A stretch of DNA of 64,000 nucleotides from Saturnia japonica (Eukaryota > Arthropoda > Insecta > Lepidoptera > Saturniidae): positions 4,000,115 to 4,064,114 of the forward strand of contig CM065316.1 in NCBI GenBank assembly GCA_033032175.1, given 5' to 3'. How positions within the stretch are numbered: the stretch's first letter is position 1; every line of letters starts with the position of its first letter. The notes beneath the pieces were generated by a model, which saw nothing but the letters and a program-made list of their open reading frames with translations, ran no database searches and was not told the origin of the DNA. Positions 1 to 9,322 of this stretch are shown piece after piece. A program made the position numbers and the translations under genes.

Positions 1-654
1 TAAGTAGGTACACACAATATTTTTTATTCATAATAGGTTTAGCGTTTCACCTCATTCTCCACCTCCTGTTAAGCGACGGTGGTCCAAGACGGTAGCCTGC
101 TTGCTATACCTAGAGAAAGTAGCTATCGAGTGTAAGTGCCGAAAAATACCTGTAGGCGCTTGACGAATAATTTTAACAACTTCTGAATAATTCGTGATAT
201 TCAAATAAATGCTTTTACAGTAGAACTAGAAAGTAGTTAGTACAGGATAACCTATTTAAGTAATAATGTTTCCCTTTATTTCAGCTGAAACTGAAACAAC
301 AAAGTACATAAACAAGATGATATAGAGAATCCGTAATATGAATTATTATGAAGAGATACTGATCACATATTTGTGCATATAAATGTAACAAAATAGCTTT
401 TAAATAGAGTACAAGCTACACTTTTTATCAAAAATTGGTTTATAGTAAGATAATTGTTACATTTCATGGTTCTTTTCAATTTCATGCAAACGGCCAAGGA
501 ATAAAATTCACTCTCGGATTCTGTCCTTTCGCTCAACTACAACTTATGAAGTTTTCAAGCAAAAGAGTGAATGTACATCTGCTTGGTAAGCATAATCCAT
601 CGTTGTTCTCATTTTTACTTATCATTAGATAAGTTCGAAGCGAAATCTATATCA
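1..654. other. upstream non-coding sequence, no gene seen
   Basis: AT-rich sequence with no reading frame showing recognisable protein character. The 65-codon frame at 435-632 has no family resemblance and no partner exon. This stretch probably contains the distal promoter of the NACHT gene. Confidence 0.4.
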
Positions 655-662
655 TATATAAA
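655..662 (+). promoter_or_regulatory. candidate TATA box of the NACHT gene
   Basis: The sequence TATATAAA lies about 80 bases before the ATG at 741, a sensible distance for a short 5' UTR. In DNA this AT-rich such a match is weak evidence on its own. Confidence 0.25.
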
Positions 663-740
663 CATATACAATTAGATCCCAATAAAGAAAAAAATTCCAA
701 TGTTTATTGAAGTTTTTATTTAAAATATGCTGGACTAATC

Positions 741-3700
741 ATGGATATTGAATATAATATTCCTGGAATAATTACAAATAAAAGCAATGAAAATCATAAT
801 TCAGATGAAAGTAACTATGTAGATGAATGTGAACTATTGGCAGATAAATTGGAAAATGGCCATATAATTACTACAAAAACTCAATTTCTTTATCAAAAAC
901 GCACTGGCACCTCGGGCTTAAGAGGTCAGCTTTACGAAACTAAATTGTTAAGCCTCATTTTATTGAGACTTTTAAAAGATAACAATGTAAGCGAATTTCA
1001 GTTAGGTACAAATATAGATGGAATAGGGGCATTCGATGATATTGTATTCAGATACAAGATAAATGGTTCGGAAAAACCAAAAGTTGTATTTATTCAAGCT
1101 AAGCATAGAAACGATCCTGGTAAATATAAGCTAAGTATAGAAGAAATTCTTCAAGAAAAATATTTAGATAGCTATGTTAAAATTAAAAATAAGTTTGTTC
1201 CTAACTCTGAGGACGATATATTTAATAGTACGTATAAGGATGTTGAATGTAGTTTTATTTTCTACACACCAGCTGTTGAAAATATTATAAATAAAACAGT
1301 AATATTTGATGCAAATACAGAATACTTGAAAACTGGAACTACAGCAAATGTATTTCAGTTTGATTATAAGGAGGATGATATTGAGAGTTTTCTTCAAACA
1401 ATTTTATACTCTCGATGTAAATTATTGGCTAAAACTTTCATGAAGTTTATCTTAAAGGGAAATTATCATAATATAATGGCAGATGATTTAATTAAAACTT
1501 ATCATGTATTCTTAGCTAACAATGTTTTGGATATTTCAAGTGCAACAAATACAGTATTGGACGGTAAATTTTCGACTTCATTTTTAGAAAGTGATGACTA
1601 TTTATTAAAGCATATGAGAGATGTAATTTACTATGAATTGATGTCGAACACCAAGACGACTACCAACGTAGAAGATTTAGCAAAATCTTATTCTTTTAAA
1701 TTACCTTACAATTTTGGCAATCTCAATTTTAGCATAAATAGTAAAGGCGAAAAAAAGAAAAGAAGAATAAATTATTTATGTCTCAAACTAAAACAATTAC
1801 TTGACAGTAGCGACACAATGAAAATTGTAAAAATAAACGATGATATGGTAGGAACGGAAAACATTCTTCAGCATAAAGATTTAGAAATATACAGACTAGG
1901 AGGCTTAATAGGAAATATTCTTATTAAAGACAGTGAAACGGGTATGCTAAAATTTAATAATAACGATAGAGGTACGAGTGACGATGCAAAGAAAGTTTAT
2001 GAGCAGCTGAAGAGCAATTTCTTAAATATAACAGACTTATCTAACTATAGATTTGATATTGATTGTTATCGGTTCCCTAAACTTACATTACGTAACACAT
2101 TTCGTGACAAGAAACTTGTCATGGAGTTCTTGAATCAATTACAATTTTATACAAAGCAAGCTCAAGAAGATGACGTAGAACGAATTTTAAAAGATGAGAT
2201 TCATCGATATTGTAATTTTGGTGGAAAGGACAACTCTTTATATCGTATTAAAGGAGAAGCGGTATTTTTAAAAGTGCATCATGAAGTACAAAAATGGTGG
2301 AAGCAATCAGAAAAAGCGTCATATTTAACTAAAAGTACTAATTTTTATAATGATACCAAAGAAGAAATATTTAGTAGTTCACTGCTAAGTACATTTGATT
2401 ATTTCTGTATCAAAAATATTATTAATATTGAAGTGAAGTTTAAGGAAACTGTAATAGACACTATATTGCCCTATAAATCTTTAAAAAAGAAAACTATATT
2501 AAACATAGTTACCCGAGATATTATAATGACTAGTATTAAGTTAAGAGAGTGCCTACTTGAAGTAAACAAATTACCACCAGTGTTTTTGGATTTACAATTG
2601 ATTGTGTCGGAAGATTGCTTCGAAGATACTTTAACAGAAATAAAAAGCTCTAATATACAATTATTGGTAATCTTGTGCAAAAGTTGCAATCTATCAGATA
2701 AGTTAGCGAATTTATTAAAAACAACTAGAGAATTAACAATTGTTATCACTGAATGGATCTTGGATATACAAGATGCTTACAGAAATTGTTCCCAGAATAT
2801 CTTACAAATATTTGATGACAGAACTAGGTTCGTTGATCTCACAGCTGAATCACAAAATGAACTTCTTCAAAACAGCATCGTAATATACCAAGGATTTGAG
2901 ATAGTATTGTGTAAGTTATTAGGCAAAAGCCGGTATAATTTCATAAATACAGGAGTGCTCCGTAGGATTATTAATAAGGAAAAAATTATAATAGGTAAAT
3001 CTTTAAAAACTTCAAAATACAACGAGTTGAAGGATTGTTACGTCGAACGAAACATATTACGGTGCATAAAAGTAAATCTAAATGTATATCTAAAAACAGA
3101 ATTTACGGTTTTCACTCCTCAAATTGAAGATACGTTGCCAACAGAAAATCAAGACATAATTTTAATATCTGATAATAATCAAGAATTCGATAGCCTTTGT
3201 GAAAAATATAGCAATCATAATATCCATTGGTTTACCCAATTTGGAAAAGACAGTGTGTGGAGAAAAAGTTTTGGTAAAATAAATCGATTGTTGCAACACG
3301 TTGAGAGATGTACCGATAATGTGTCACATTCACGTAAACCGATGACGTTGCTAGAAACCGAAGAAAAAATAGTAATTTTGAGCGGTGAAGCTGGGATGGG
3401 TAAATCAACATTCATGACTTATTTATCAGTCCAGACGAAAGCCATGAATCCCGAATTGTGGATAATACAAATAAATTTAATTAACTATAAAACCTTGTTT
3501 AGTAACTGGCAAGAAAATAATGTTAAAATTGATTTAAAAGAGGTCTTGAAATTTCTATTTGCAGCCAGTTGTGTACAAATGGAGGAAAAAAGTAATGAAA
3601 TAATTTCTAAATTCTTTGAAAACGATGTATTTCATATAAACATAACTGAAGATGTTGCTAGAATATTAGGTGTTAAAGAAGAAAACATTCATTTAACATC

Positions 3701-5492
3701 TCATTTAGAAATTGAATTATTTTGTGATTGTTATAATAACGGCCAAATAGTTTTAATTTTTGACGGTTTCGATGAAATCAATCCAGACTATTCAAAAGAA
3801 GTGATAAGTATGTTGGAAGTACTCAAAAGTTCAAACGTTTGTCGTTTATGGATAACTAGTCGATCTTATAATATTTTAAATGAACTCCAAAACTCATTAG
3901 GTACATTTTCCTTTACACTTATGCCATTATCAATAGAAGAACAAAAGTGTTTTTTAACAAAGACATGGGCAATAAAATTAGGCGAGAGTGTCAATAATCG
4001 TTTGAACTACTATGTAAATTGGTTTTATGAAACGGTGTCTTTGGCAATTAATGATAAATATAATAAATTTACTAGTGTACCACTTCATTTATATATGATA
4101 AGTGAGATTTATCACAATTTTTTCAAAGAATTTTATGACCCATATGTTGCAAGGCTTTCTGATAAATATATGCAAGATATAAAGGATATATCTAATTTAA
4201 TATCATTCTATGAACGTTTTGTCGAAATAAAGTTTTACAAAATACGTTTTGGTGAAAAAAAACCTTTCATCTGTACTAAAGATCCTGACATGAAAAAAAT
4301 TATAGAAAAAGAACGTAAAGAGTTTACTGAAAACCATAAAATGCTAGCTGCTTATACAATATTTGATAAAAATATAGAAGGGTTATTTACTGAAAATGAA
4401 ATAGTCAAAATATTTGAAATAATGGAAAGTATAAAATTGGGAGAAGAGAAGACAGGTATAGTTGACCAAGTAGTCAATTACATACCAAAATTCGTCCATT
4501 TCACATACGCTGAATATTTTGCTACAGAATATTTATGTGACAAATTAAAATCTAAAAATTGTTCCGTTGCCATATGGATATACTTATTTCAAACCATTTT
4601 TACATCTTTTGTGAGCTTACGTAAGTTCTTTGAATGTAAATTACAAAAGGACCAACAATTATTCAATTTAAGTTTGAATAAAAAACATAAACATGAAGTG
4701 TTTAATGTGCTGTTAAAGCAATTGGATTCAGTAGATACATCTTTATGTATTACAATGAAAGAATTTTCTAAAAGCATTGCTACATTTATATTAAATAGTA
4801 TGAGAGTAGTAATCACAACGGAAAACCTGGATGGATTCATACGTTACGTTGGTAAGAGATGTAAATTAACTTGTGCTCTTTGCTTTGCCGTCGATAGTAG
4901 ATGGAAATTTATTGTTCGTCACATAATGGATATAGTAGAGTATATAGATAAAACGAAAATAATAAATCTATTTAAATGTGGAGACGTTCCAATGTTCAAT
5001 GCGTTGGGAATCGCTGTAAATTATTGCCGGTTTGATACTGATAAGCTCAATATACTTGATGCTTTACTTGAAAACATTGACAGTGATATACTTTTAGAAC
5101 TATTAATAATGCCTTGTAACATGGGTTTACTAGCTGGAAATGCCTTGCATGTATTTGTATTAAACTATGATACAATGTCAGAAACGTCTTTAAAAAAGTA
5201 TCTGTTAAAATTAAATAAAAAACAGCGAATGCGACTTTTCAGTGCGACGGATGCAGATTGTAAATTACCAGCTCATTACGCTGGACAGCATGGTGACGAA
5301 TCTTTTTTTAATTGCTTAAAGGAGTTGTTATATGATGATCACTTCAGAAAAATTTGTATGTCGCCTGATCCTACAGGAAATACACCTATAAAATACCTAA
5401 AAGCGAACGCACATCGTTGGCACAAATTGCAGGCTCTCAACAATGATACAAAAAAGAAAAGTTCTGAGTGTGTTAAAATACACCCATTGTAA
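741..5492 (+). CDS. STAND NTPase: N-terminal PD-(D/E)XK nuclease-like region + NACHT + C-terminal ankyrin-like repeats
   Basis: A single open frame of 1583 codons with no intron. Seen in the sequence: residues about 55-125 hold GQLYETK (62-68), FDD (98-100) and QAKH (119-122), the spaced E, D and Q-x-K pattern of restriction-endonuclease-like folds such as the DUF4297/Cap4 nuclease family. The Walker A loop GEAGMGKST is at 882-890. The Walker B segment VLIFDGFDE is at 1004-1012, and a sensor-1-like WITSRS follows at 1037-1042. Residues after about 1340 look helical, with ankyrin-like pieces (LPAHYAGQHGD at 1509-1519, GNTP near the end). No signal peptide or membrane segment is evident, so the protein is probably cytosolic. 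Known: NACHT proteins are switch ATPases that oligomerise when a C-terminal sensor is engaged and release an N-terminal effector. Inferred: the effector here would cut nucleic acid. The ATG at 741 opens the frame and precedes all conserved sequence. I cannot name an orthologue. Confidence 0.88.
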   Translation: MDIEYNIPGIITNKSNENHNSDESNYVDECELLADKLENGHIITTKTQFLYQKRTGTSGLRGQLYETKLLSLILLRLLKDNNVSEFQLGTNIDGIGAFDDIVFRYKINGSEKPKVVFIQAKHRNDPGKYKLSIEEILQEKYLDSYVKIKNKFVPNSEDDIFNSTYKDVECSFIFYTPAVENIINKTVIFDANTEYLKTGTTANVFQFDYKEDDIESFLQTILYSRCKLLAKTFMKFILKGNYHNIMADDLIKTYHVFLANNVLDISSATNTVLDGKFSTSFLESDDYLLKHMRDVIYYELMSNTKTTTNVEDLAKSYSFKLPYNFGNLNFSINSKGEKKKRRINYLCLKLKQLLDSSDTMKIVKINDDMVGTENILQHKDLEIYRLGGLIGNILIKDSETGMLKFNNNDRGTSDDAKKVYEQLKSNFLNITDLSNYRFDIDCYRFPKLTLRNTFRDKKLVMEFLNQLQFYTKQAQEDDVERILKDEIHRYCNFGGKDNSLYRIKGEAVFLKVHHEVQKWWKQSEKASYLTKSTNFYNDTKEEIFSSSLLSTFDYFCIKNIINIEVKFKETVIDTILPYKSLKKKTILNIVTRDIIMTSIKLRECLLEVNKLPPVFLDLQLIVSEDCFEDTLTEIKSSNIQLLVILCKSCNLSDKLANLLKTTRELTIVITEWILDIQDAYRNCSQNILQIFDDRTRFVDLTAESQNELLQNSIVIYQGFEIVLCKLLGKSRYNFINTGVLRRIINKEKIIIGKSLKTSKYNELKDCYVERNILRCIKVNLNVYLKTEFTVFTPQIEDTLPTENQDIILISDNNQEFDSLCEKYSNHNIHWFTQFGKDSVWRKSFGKINRLLQHVERCTDNVSHSRKPMTLLETEEKIVILSGEAGMGKSTFMTYLSVQTKAMNPELWIIQINLINYKTLFSNWQENNVKIDLKEVLKFLFAASCVQMEEKSNEIISKFFENDVFHINITEDVARILGVKEENIHLTSHLEIELFCDCYNNGQIVLIFDGFDEINPDYSKEVISMLEVLKSSNVCRLWITSRSYNILNELQNSLGTFSFTLMPLSIEEQKCFLTKTWAIKLGESVNNRLNYYVNWFYETVSLAINDKYNKFTSVPLHLYMISEIYHNFFKEFYDPYVARLSDKYMQDIKDISNLISFYERFVEIKFYKIRFGEKKPFICTKDPDMKKIIEKERKEFTENHKMLAAYTIFDKNIEGLFTENEIVKIFEIMESIKLGEEKTGIVDQVVNYIPKFVHFTYAEYFATEYLCDKLKSKNCSVAIWIYLFQTIFTSFVSLRKFFECKLQKDQQLFNLSLNKKHKHEVFNVLLKQLDSVDTSLCITMKEFSKSIATFILNSMRVVITTENLDGFIRYVGKRCKLTCALCFAVDSRWKFIVRHIMDIVEYIDKTKIINLFKCGDVPMFNALGIAVNYCRFDTDKLNILDALLENIDSDILLELLIMPCNMGLLAGNALHVFVLNYDTMSETSLKKYLLKLNKKQRMRLFSATDADCKLPAHYAGQHGDESFFNCLKELLYDDHFRKICMSPDPTGNTPIKYLKANAHRWHKLQALNNDTKKKSSECVKIHPL

Positions 5493-5601
5493 GATTGTTT
5501 AGTACAGCGGCTATTTTACCGGCTAATATTTGTGTTAGTTTAGCGGGCTCAAGCTACTACGTGGAAACCAATAATTAATCTATAACCTCATCTATACAAT
5601 T

Positions 5602-5607
5602 AATAAA
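5602..5607 (+). promoter_or_regulatory. polyadenylation signal AATAAA of the NACHT gene
   Basis: A canonical AATAAA lies 110 bases after the stop codon at 5492. It fits a short 3' UTR. Confidence 0.5.
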
Positions 5608-5624
5608 GTTGAAGTGTCCGTTTG

Positions 5625-5951
5625 CAATGACAAAATAACAGCTTTTTACTAAATGCATATGAAAGTATATACGGTAACTAAAACAAAACAGCATTTTTTT
5701 TATTTTTGTTTTCCTTTCTGTTTGTTAGGGGTAATCTGCGAAACGGTTGAACCCATTTTGACGGGACTTTCACTGGCAGATAGCCGATGTTATAAGGTGT
5801 AACTTAGGACAATAATTAGGGTTCCGCGAAAAAAAAAGCATATTTATATTTAAAATGACTGGCGCGTTGCACGATCTCTAAGGGACGAAGAGGGGTCACC
5901 TCAATACTTACATTCTGTAGTCCACGCGAGCGGAGCCTGGGATATAGCTAG
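5625..5951 (+). mobile_element. Helitron-like non-autonomous element, 3' end CTAG
   Basis: The end has a GC-rich potential hairpin (CCACGCGAGCGGAGCCTGGG) followed by CTAG at 5948-5951, the 3'-end layout of Helitrons. The same repeat lies in the opposite orientation at 33766-34250, beginning CTAG and sharing the words CGTGGACTACAGAATG and ATTTAGTAAAAA. It carries no coding capacity. Confidence 0.5.
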
Positions 5952-5954
5952 TTG

Positions 5955-6697
5955 CGTAATAAATGTTTAGATATATTATTTTTTTAGATATAGATCTATG
6001 TAGATTAATATATCTGTAGTTCTGTCTGTACAATTAATTTTATATCCAAATTTCCCGATAGGCGTATTATAATATGAACGATACCGATTACGAATATGCC
6101 ATTAAATAATCTTTGTCTCTCTGTCTGTTTTTTATGTCCGGATATAACTGAAAAACGGTTTGACCGATTCTTATGAATTTTGTACACGGGATACTAACAT
6201 CATTGGTCAATTGATAGGGTATAAGAAATATCAATATTAATTTTAGAAACCGTAAAAAAAATCCAGAAAATTAATTTTCGTTAATTATTGACCGATTTTA
6301 ATGAAATTTTGTACATGGGAATTTTAAGTCATTGCATGATCGATGAACATAAATTTTCAAAATCTTTAAATTTAATTATTTGTTAACCGATCGATGAAAT
6401 TTTGTACACGGGAAGTATAAGTAAGTACATGATTTATGTGCTATAACAATTGTCAATATACTTCTATCAATTATATTTTCATCAATTCTCAACCGATACT
6501 AATCAAATTTTCTAAACAAGAAACATACCTAATTCGGATATCCGAACGGAATTAGATTTTAATAGATTTAAAAAGTTAGTTAAAAATATTTTTTAGGTTT
6601 ATAATGTAAGACTTGGCATGACATATTTATTAGATACTTACGCGACTCGCCCACATTCAAACCGCTAAATCGGTTTTGTGGGAAACTAGCGTCAAGA
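5955..6697. repeat. degenerate repeated segments between Helitron-like element and tandem duplication
   Basis: A motif resembling 'accgatt..aatgaaattttgtacacggga' recurs near 6160, 6290, 6390, 6490 and again near 6800. The spacing is irregular at about 100-140 bases. It looks like a decayed internal repeat of a lepidopteran element. No gene is seen. Confidence 0.4.
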
Positions 6698-7050
6698 TTA
6701 AATGTAATACATTATTGTGCAATTTCTTAAATAAATAATAATAAATACATCATTCCATAATTTAGAGGCTATAAGAATCGTTAACAATACATTAGAAAAT
6801 TTTCAACTGATTTTGATGAAAATTGTACACGGGAAATAGATACTATTCCTTATTGATATGGTATGTGAATTGTCAACAATATGAGTAAAAATAAAATTAC
6901 GGGATGTAATTAACTAATGCGTAGTAACAATAGCGTGCGAAGCCGCGGGCACTTTATATATTTAAACTTGTAAATTACTTGTGTATAATCTGCGAATTGA
7001 CTGCAACAGTTAACATAATATAGTTTTGAATAAAAAACAATTATTAAAAT
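6698..7050. repeat. 353-bp tandem duplication, unit 1
   Basis: This unit is followed directly by a second unit (7051-7403) that is almost identical. The one difference I found is G at 6719 against A at 7072. The near identity points to a very recent duplication or an assembly artefact. Confidence 0.9.
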
Positions 7051-7403
7051 TTAAATGTAATACATTATTGTACAATTTCTTAAATAAATAATAATAAATA
7101 CATCATTCCATAATTTAGAGGCTATAAGAATCGTTAACAATACATTAGAAAATTTTCAACTGATTTTGATGAAAATTGTACACGGGAAATAGATACTATT
7201 CCTTATTGATATGGTATGTGAATTGTCAACAATATGAGTAAAAATAAAATTACGGGATGTAATTAACTAATGCGTAGTAACAATAGCGTGCGAAGCCGCG
7301 GGCACTTTATATATTTAAACTTGTAAATTACTTGTGTATAATCTGCGAATTGACTGCAACAGTTAACATAATATAGTTTTGAATAAAAAACAATTATTAA
7401 AAT
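7051..7403. repeat. 353-bp tandem duplication, unit 2
   Basis: Second copy of the unit at 6698-7050, in direct orientation and with no spacer. Both units carry 'gcgtgcgaagccgcgggc', a GC-rich word typical of lepidopteran Helitron-like termini. Confidence 0.9.
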
Positions 7404-8253
7404 ATCATCATCTGTACATAACATTAACTTAAACTATGCTATAGTAAAGTTATTATTGTTTTTTCATACTGTCTGTAATTGTTCTAATTGATCAATCTAA
7501 TATAATATTTATTATAATGTAAGCACGGTGTAGTGAAGAAAAGAGACGAAGCGAGGAATTGCGGGGAGAGGAAATGAGTACAGCCTGATTTAGTTACTGC
7601 ATGGCTGCAAAGTTGGCTTTGACTCGTGAGGAGTTATTCATTGTAACAGTTGAATTAAAAGTCGAGTGATTTATAACTTACTTTATTGTATTATTTCATT
7701 ATCTTGCTAATTATAATATCTATACGATGCATTTCTTTTACTTTTTGTTGGTAATTACAATACAAGTTTCGCAATTGTCAATCAACAGATATTCCTCCCA
7801 ATACTTTGGAGAATTTATATAACGTATTTCTTTTTCTTTGAAAAATAAATTTCACTTTTTATTTATTCTGATCAAAGGGTACTCATGAGATTAAAGGCAA
7901 GCACGATAGAGCTTCTTACGGTGAAAATCCATCGTAAGTGTTTCCTAGTAAATTTACTGAAGATAATCTCAGTATACGATTTTTTCTGTGAAAGTATTTT
8001 GCCTTATTGTGTTTCTGTATTACAAACAATAAACTATAATTTTCATGTAGTCTTGTTCAATAATAAAAATTAACTGCAAGTGACAAGTAAAAGTTCATTT
8101 TTAAAGAAAGTTCACAAGTTTGTGGTCTTCGGAAAGTAATATTTTATGGAACGAATTATTATCATAGTTATCATGGACAGCAAAGTGTGGGTAAAATAGT
8201 TGATTGAGCAATAATACGACCGTTAATTATTATATTCATCGCTATATCGTATT

Positions 8254-8257
<4 letters not shown>
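7404..8257. other. non-coding, no gene seen
   Basis: AT-rich sequence without a convincing reading frame or a recognised repeat. The 62-codon frame at 7885-8073 has no protein family character. Confidence 0.35.

Positions 8258-8299
<42 letters not shown>
8258..8299. repeat. (AT)n microsatellite
   Basis: About 21 uninterrupted AT dinucleotides. It abuts the start of a Helitron-like fragment, a common place for such tracts in Lepidoptera. Confidence 0.95.
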
Positions 8300-8303
<4 letters not shown>

Positions 8304-8480
8304 AGGCGAAAGTTTGTTGAGTGTGTTTATATGTTTGTTACTTCTTCACGTTCAAACCGGCTGGACCAAGCTTAATGAAATTTGGTATGGAGGTAGCTGA
8401 CAACCTGGGTAAACACATAAGCTACTCTTAAGGTTATTTGTGAAGGTGTCTTTTAAATTATACGCGGGTGCACAGCTAGT
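8300..8480 (+). mobile_element. Helitron-like fragment ending CTAGT
   Basis: Starts with 'ataaaggcgaaagtttgt', contains 'aaaccggctggaccaagc' and 'aatgaaatttggtatggagg', and ends 'acgcgggtgcacagctagt'. These words mark a very abundant lepidopteran repeat. The CTAG end suits Helitron-like elements, although the class is inferred. Confidence 0.5.
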
Positions 8481-9174
8481 AGTACCATAATGTAAACAAT
8501 ACAATGCTTTATAAATAATTACAGTATATTCATAATTAAATAGTTCGTTTTCATAATGCATTTAATATTAATTGGAAATGTATTTACACTATACAAAGTT
8601 ATGTTACATTATTTACACTGTTTTATTCTATTAAATTACTACAGACATATTTAACAATCGTATTTATCATAAACTATAAACACGGTTTCTGTCAATGTTA
8701 ATAATGTTAATGTTAATAATTAAATAACGAAATAAAATTATGCACATTATAACTGCGTTTCTTGATCTTACTATACAAGGATTTTCATTTGCGAAATATT
8801 TACAGAACAACCGTAATATATCTAACCGTTTTTTCCTTGTCTAATAACATTTTAACTTAAATAATTTTCATTAATACGGATTATTTATTAATTATTATTA
8901 TTCATGTTCTACGACTTCGGTGGTCCATCTAGTTTGCACCATTCAAAAGACTAATAACTCTACCGTTCGTTTTATAAGCACAGTAAGCGACATTTTTGTA
9001 GAAAAGTTAATAGAATATTTATTTATTTGAAATGAGCACATTGAGATCTATGCATTTGTATTAAATATATACATCAGTTTTTGCATTTACTAAATTTAAC
9101 AAATGGAAACCATGGTCTACGGATGGAAACTATATAATACATATTACGCATTTCCATAGCAAGGTGGAATTATA
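8481..9174. other. non-coding downstream of the GPCR stop codon
   Basis: Contains AT-rich sequence and no recognisable exon. It lies 3' of the minus-strand GPCR gene and probably includes its 3' UTR. Confidence 0.3.
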
Positions 9175-9322
9175 TTAACAGGATCGAAGATTATCAACCG
9201 GTAGGAAGAAACTCTCAGTGCTACTATCTCTGATATCTGAATTGGTCCTTTTGACTCCACTTTCAGGCTCGCAGCATTTAGGAAAAGGCGCTGTTGCATC
9301 GGCTTTGTGTGTGAAGGACTTT
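9175..9322 (-). CDS. CCHa-R: probable last GPCR exon, C-terminal tail
   Basis: This is 148 bases: one base completes an arginine codon (AG|A), then 48 codons and TAA at 9177-9175. The acceptor is AACTACAG. The tail is rich in Ser, Thr and charge (CCEPESGV, SDIRDSSTESFF), as GPCR tails are, with a Cys pair suited to palmitoylation. The assignment rests on phase agreement and composition only. Confidence 0.55.

Noticed and set aside
1164..1397. Antisense frames inside the NACHT gene (also at 2471, 3215 and 4589)
   Set aside because: They are shadows of the strong plus-strand coding sequence and have no independent support.
7885..8073. 62-codon frame before the AT microsatellite
   Set aside because: Short, composition as expected of AT-rich intergenic DNA, and no conserved motif.
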